Source: Streptomyces sp. NBC_00224
Lineage (GTDB): Bacteria; Actinomycetota; Actinomycetes; Streptomycetales; Streptomycetaceae
DNA: 64,000 nt
Reading direction: 5' to 3'
Assembly: GCF_041435195.1 (NCBI RefSeq)
Contig: NZ_CP108106.1
Coordinates: forward strand, 4,808,501-4,872,500
Of the stretch, positions 62,462 to 64,000 are shown in pieces. How positions within the stretch are numbered: position 1 is the first letter of the stretch; the number at the start of each line of letters is the position of its first letter. The position numbers and the translations under genes were made by a program. A model generated the notes under the pieces. It had not been told where the DNA came from. It ran no database searches and worked only from the letters and a program-made list of their open reading frames with translations.

Positions 62462-64000
62462 TCAGCCGATCTTGATGTTCTTGTCCACGGTGACCTGGTC
62501 GATGTCGGAGGTCCGCACGGTCACGGACACCTGCCACTCGCCCGGCATCGGGAGCTGGACGCCGCTCGCGCTCCAGTGTCCCCGGGTGATGCGCTCGGGC
62601 TCCACCGGCAGCGGGCCGATCGCCTTGGCGGTCAGCGTGAACGCGACCTTCACCTCGGCCGCGTCCAGCGGCTTGGCCGCGGCGTCGTCCGTCCACACGT
62701 GCATCTCGTTGGCGCCGGTGCGGCCCGGGTCCAGGGTGAGGCGGACCGTGCCCTTGCCGTTCTTGCCACCGGTGTCGAAGGGGATGCGGATGCTGATCGG
62801 CCGGTCCGGCACGGCCACCTGGTTGGTCGACTGGGCGGCGGCCGCCGCCTCCTGCGTACGCCCCGGCTCGGTCGACGACAGGAGCGTCGCCACGGCGAGC
62901 ACCGCCACCGCGACCCCGGCCTCGGTGAGCACCGAGCGCCGCAGCCCCGACCGCTGCGGGTCGGCGTCGCGGATGCGCTTCTCCCGTGCGACCGTCACGG
63001 CGGCCTGCTGGCGGGCCAGCTGCTGGGCGCGCTTGCGGTCGGCCGGGTTCTTGGCGTCGTCCGGCACGGTCACCGGCTCCGGCTCCTCGGAGAGCTCCGG
63101 CTCGGCCGCCCTCTGCTCGACGATGGACGCCGCCTCGGCCTCGGGGGCCGCGTGCTCGGAGAGCTGCCCGGTCCAGCGGCGCGAGATGTACGCGGCGCAG
63201 AGCAGCACCGCGATCAGCCCGGCCTTGACGAGCAGCAGCTGCCCGTAGCCGGTCCCGGTCAGCGCGGACCAGGAACCGACCTGCCGCCAGCCCTGGTAGA
63301 CGCCGGTCGCCACCAGGACGGTCACGGTCCAGAAGGCGATCCGGGAGAACCGCCGCACCGCGGCCCGCTCCACCGCGGGCGTCAGGTGCAGCGCCACCAG
63401 CAGGGTCGCGAGCCCGCCCAGCCAGGTCGCCACGGCCAGCAGGTGCACCACCGCGACGGGCATCGCGAGCGCAGTCTGGATGCCGGTCGAGGCGTGCTCG
63501 GCGAGCGCCCAGGTGGCGGCTATACCGGCGGCCACCACGAAGCCGCCGATGGCGAGCCCGTAGGTGAGGTCCTTCTTCTCCTCGTCCTCGCGCTTGGCGT
63601 ACGCGCCGAACAGTACGGAGATGAACAGCGCCGCGGCGCTGAGCAGCAGCAGCCGGGAGCTGAGCGCGGCACCCGACTTGGTCTGCAGGACCGCCTTGAG
63701 CCCGTCGAGGTCGAAGGCGTCCGAGAGCTGCCCGGAGCCGGTGTAGGGGGTCCGCAGGAGCAGCAGCGCGATGGTGGCCGCGGTCATCGTCAGCCAGCCG
63801 CCGACGACGAGGCGCTGCACCGGCCGCACCGAGGCGCCCCGCTGCCAGCAGGCCAGGATGAAGGCGCCGCCGCCGGCGAAGAGGATGAAGCCGGCGTACG
63901 CGGCGTAGCGCATGGTGTCGTACAGCGCGCCGACCAGACCGCCGCCGACATCCGGGGCCGACAGCGAGACGGTGGTCTTGGAGGGGGCGCCGATGGAGAA
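62462..64000 (-). CDS. CopC/CopD-type copper-resistance protein (5' end cut by window)
   Basis: The gene runs off the right edge; only the C-terminal 512 residues or so are here. The visible part has about eight TM segments (CopD, with VHLLAVATWLGGLATLLVALH and H-rich helices). A cytoplasmic charged linker and a C-terminal YtkA-like domain (ending VTVRTSDIDQVTVDKNIKIG) follow. This is the YcnJ-type fused copper importer layout; the N-terminal CopC domain lies beyond the edge (the last visible residues SLSAPDVGG are in frame). It ends 12 bp before the DyP start, so the two are likely cotranscribed. Confidence 0.88.
   Translation of the reverse strand, partial: FSIGAPSKTTVSLSAPDVGGGLVGALYDTMRYAAYAGFILFAGGGAFILACWQRGASVRPVQRLVVGGWLTMTAATIALLLLRTPYTGSGQLSDAFDLDGLKAVLQTKSGAALSSRLLLLSAAALFISVLFGAYAKREDEEKKDLTYGLAIGGFVVAAGIAATWALAEHASTGIQTALAMPVAVVHLLAVATWLGGLATLLVALHLTPAVERAAVRRFSRIAFWTVTVLVATGVYQGWRQVGSWSALTGTGYGQLLLVKAGLIAVLLCAAYISRRWTGQLSEHAAPEAEAASIVEQRAAEPELSEEPEPVTVPDDAKNPADRKRAQQLARQQAAVTVAREKRIRDADPQRSGLRRSVLTEAGVAVAVLAVATLLSSTEPGRTQEAAAAAQSTNQVAVPDRPISIRIPFDTGGKNGKGTVRLTLDPGRTGANEMHVWTDDAAAKPLDAAEVKVAFTLTAKAIGPLPVEPERITRGHWSASGVQLPMPGEWQVSVTVRTSDIDQVTVDKNIKIG

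Overview
The window is chromosomal DNA of a Streptomyces (or very close actinomycete). The signs are very high G+C with strong third-position bias, GTG/TTG starts, the Streptomyces-type sporulation pair ssgR-ssgA, a FemX-type Lipid II glycyltransferase, a fused cydDC, a perfect Rex operator, and a dense set of ParB-binding parS sites (GTTTCACGTGAAAC). I count 15 exact parS copies here. In Streptomyces such a density marks the chromosome arms next to oriC. The gene order (PBP, femX, rpsF-ssb-rpsR-rplI, dnaB, ssgR-ssgA, thiC, hisC, cydABCD, serS, pheA) matches the oriC-proximal core region as I recall it from S. coelicolor. I see no insertion sequence, prophage, CRISPR array, rRNA or tRNA, and no secondary-metabolite cluster.

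Layout. 0-7 kb: cell-wall genes (class A PBP, GT87-like membrane glycosyltransferase, alanine-racemase-like protein, FemX) and a small membrane protein. 7.2-9.2 kb: the rpsF-ssb-rpsR-rplI operon with a candidate S6:S18 leader and a clear terminator. 9.3-12.5 kb: a MATE exporter and dnaB, with a DnaA-box cluster between them. 12.7-23.9 kb: mixed metabolic and regulatory genes (serine hydrolase, GNATs, MarR/MFS/HbpS-like cluster, SerB-like HAD, a flavohaemoprotein with a TTA codon, Nudix, LysR, PLP lyase, small membrane proteins, cupin). 24-25.4 kb: ssgR-ssgA. 25.4-32.4 kb: YibE/F protein, TPP riboswitch plus thiC, a four-copy parS cluster, a membrane protein, a PPP-type phosphatase and a LacI regulator.

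32.8-42.3 kb: hisC, then the cytochrome bd locus cydA-cydB-cydDC behind a Rex operator, then a DevS/DosT-like GAF-GAF histidine kinase that keeps the haem-ligand histidine. 42.4-48 kb: M23 peptidase, Cof-type HAD, LLM oxidoreductase, a hypothetical, KptA, and a PadR/membrane-protein pair. 48-52.8 kb: a tightly coupled minus-strand operon of M24 peptidase, alpha/beta-hydrolase-SDR fusion, ferritin-like metal-dependent hydrolase and MerR regulator. This is the least characterised block. 53-56.6 kb: a four-gene ABC export locus. 56.7-64 kb: rhomboid-like protein, Cof HAD, serS, a DnaA-box-rich spacer, pheA, a Tat-exported DyP peroxidase, and the 3' part of a CopC/CopD copper gene cut by the right edge.

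The main cross-cutting theme is chromosome organisation. parS sites lie in intergenic gaps but also inside two genes: the cydDC start and the DyP gene. DnaA-box clusters sit at 10.8, 48.0, 52.8 and 59.8-60.1 kb.
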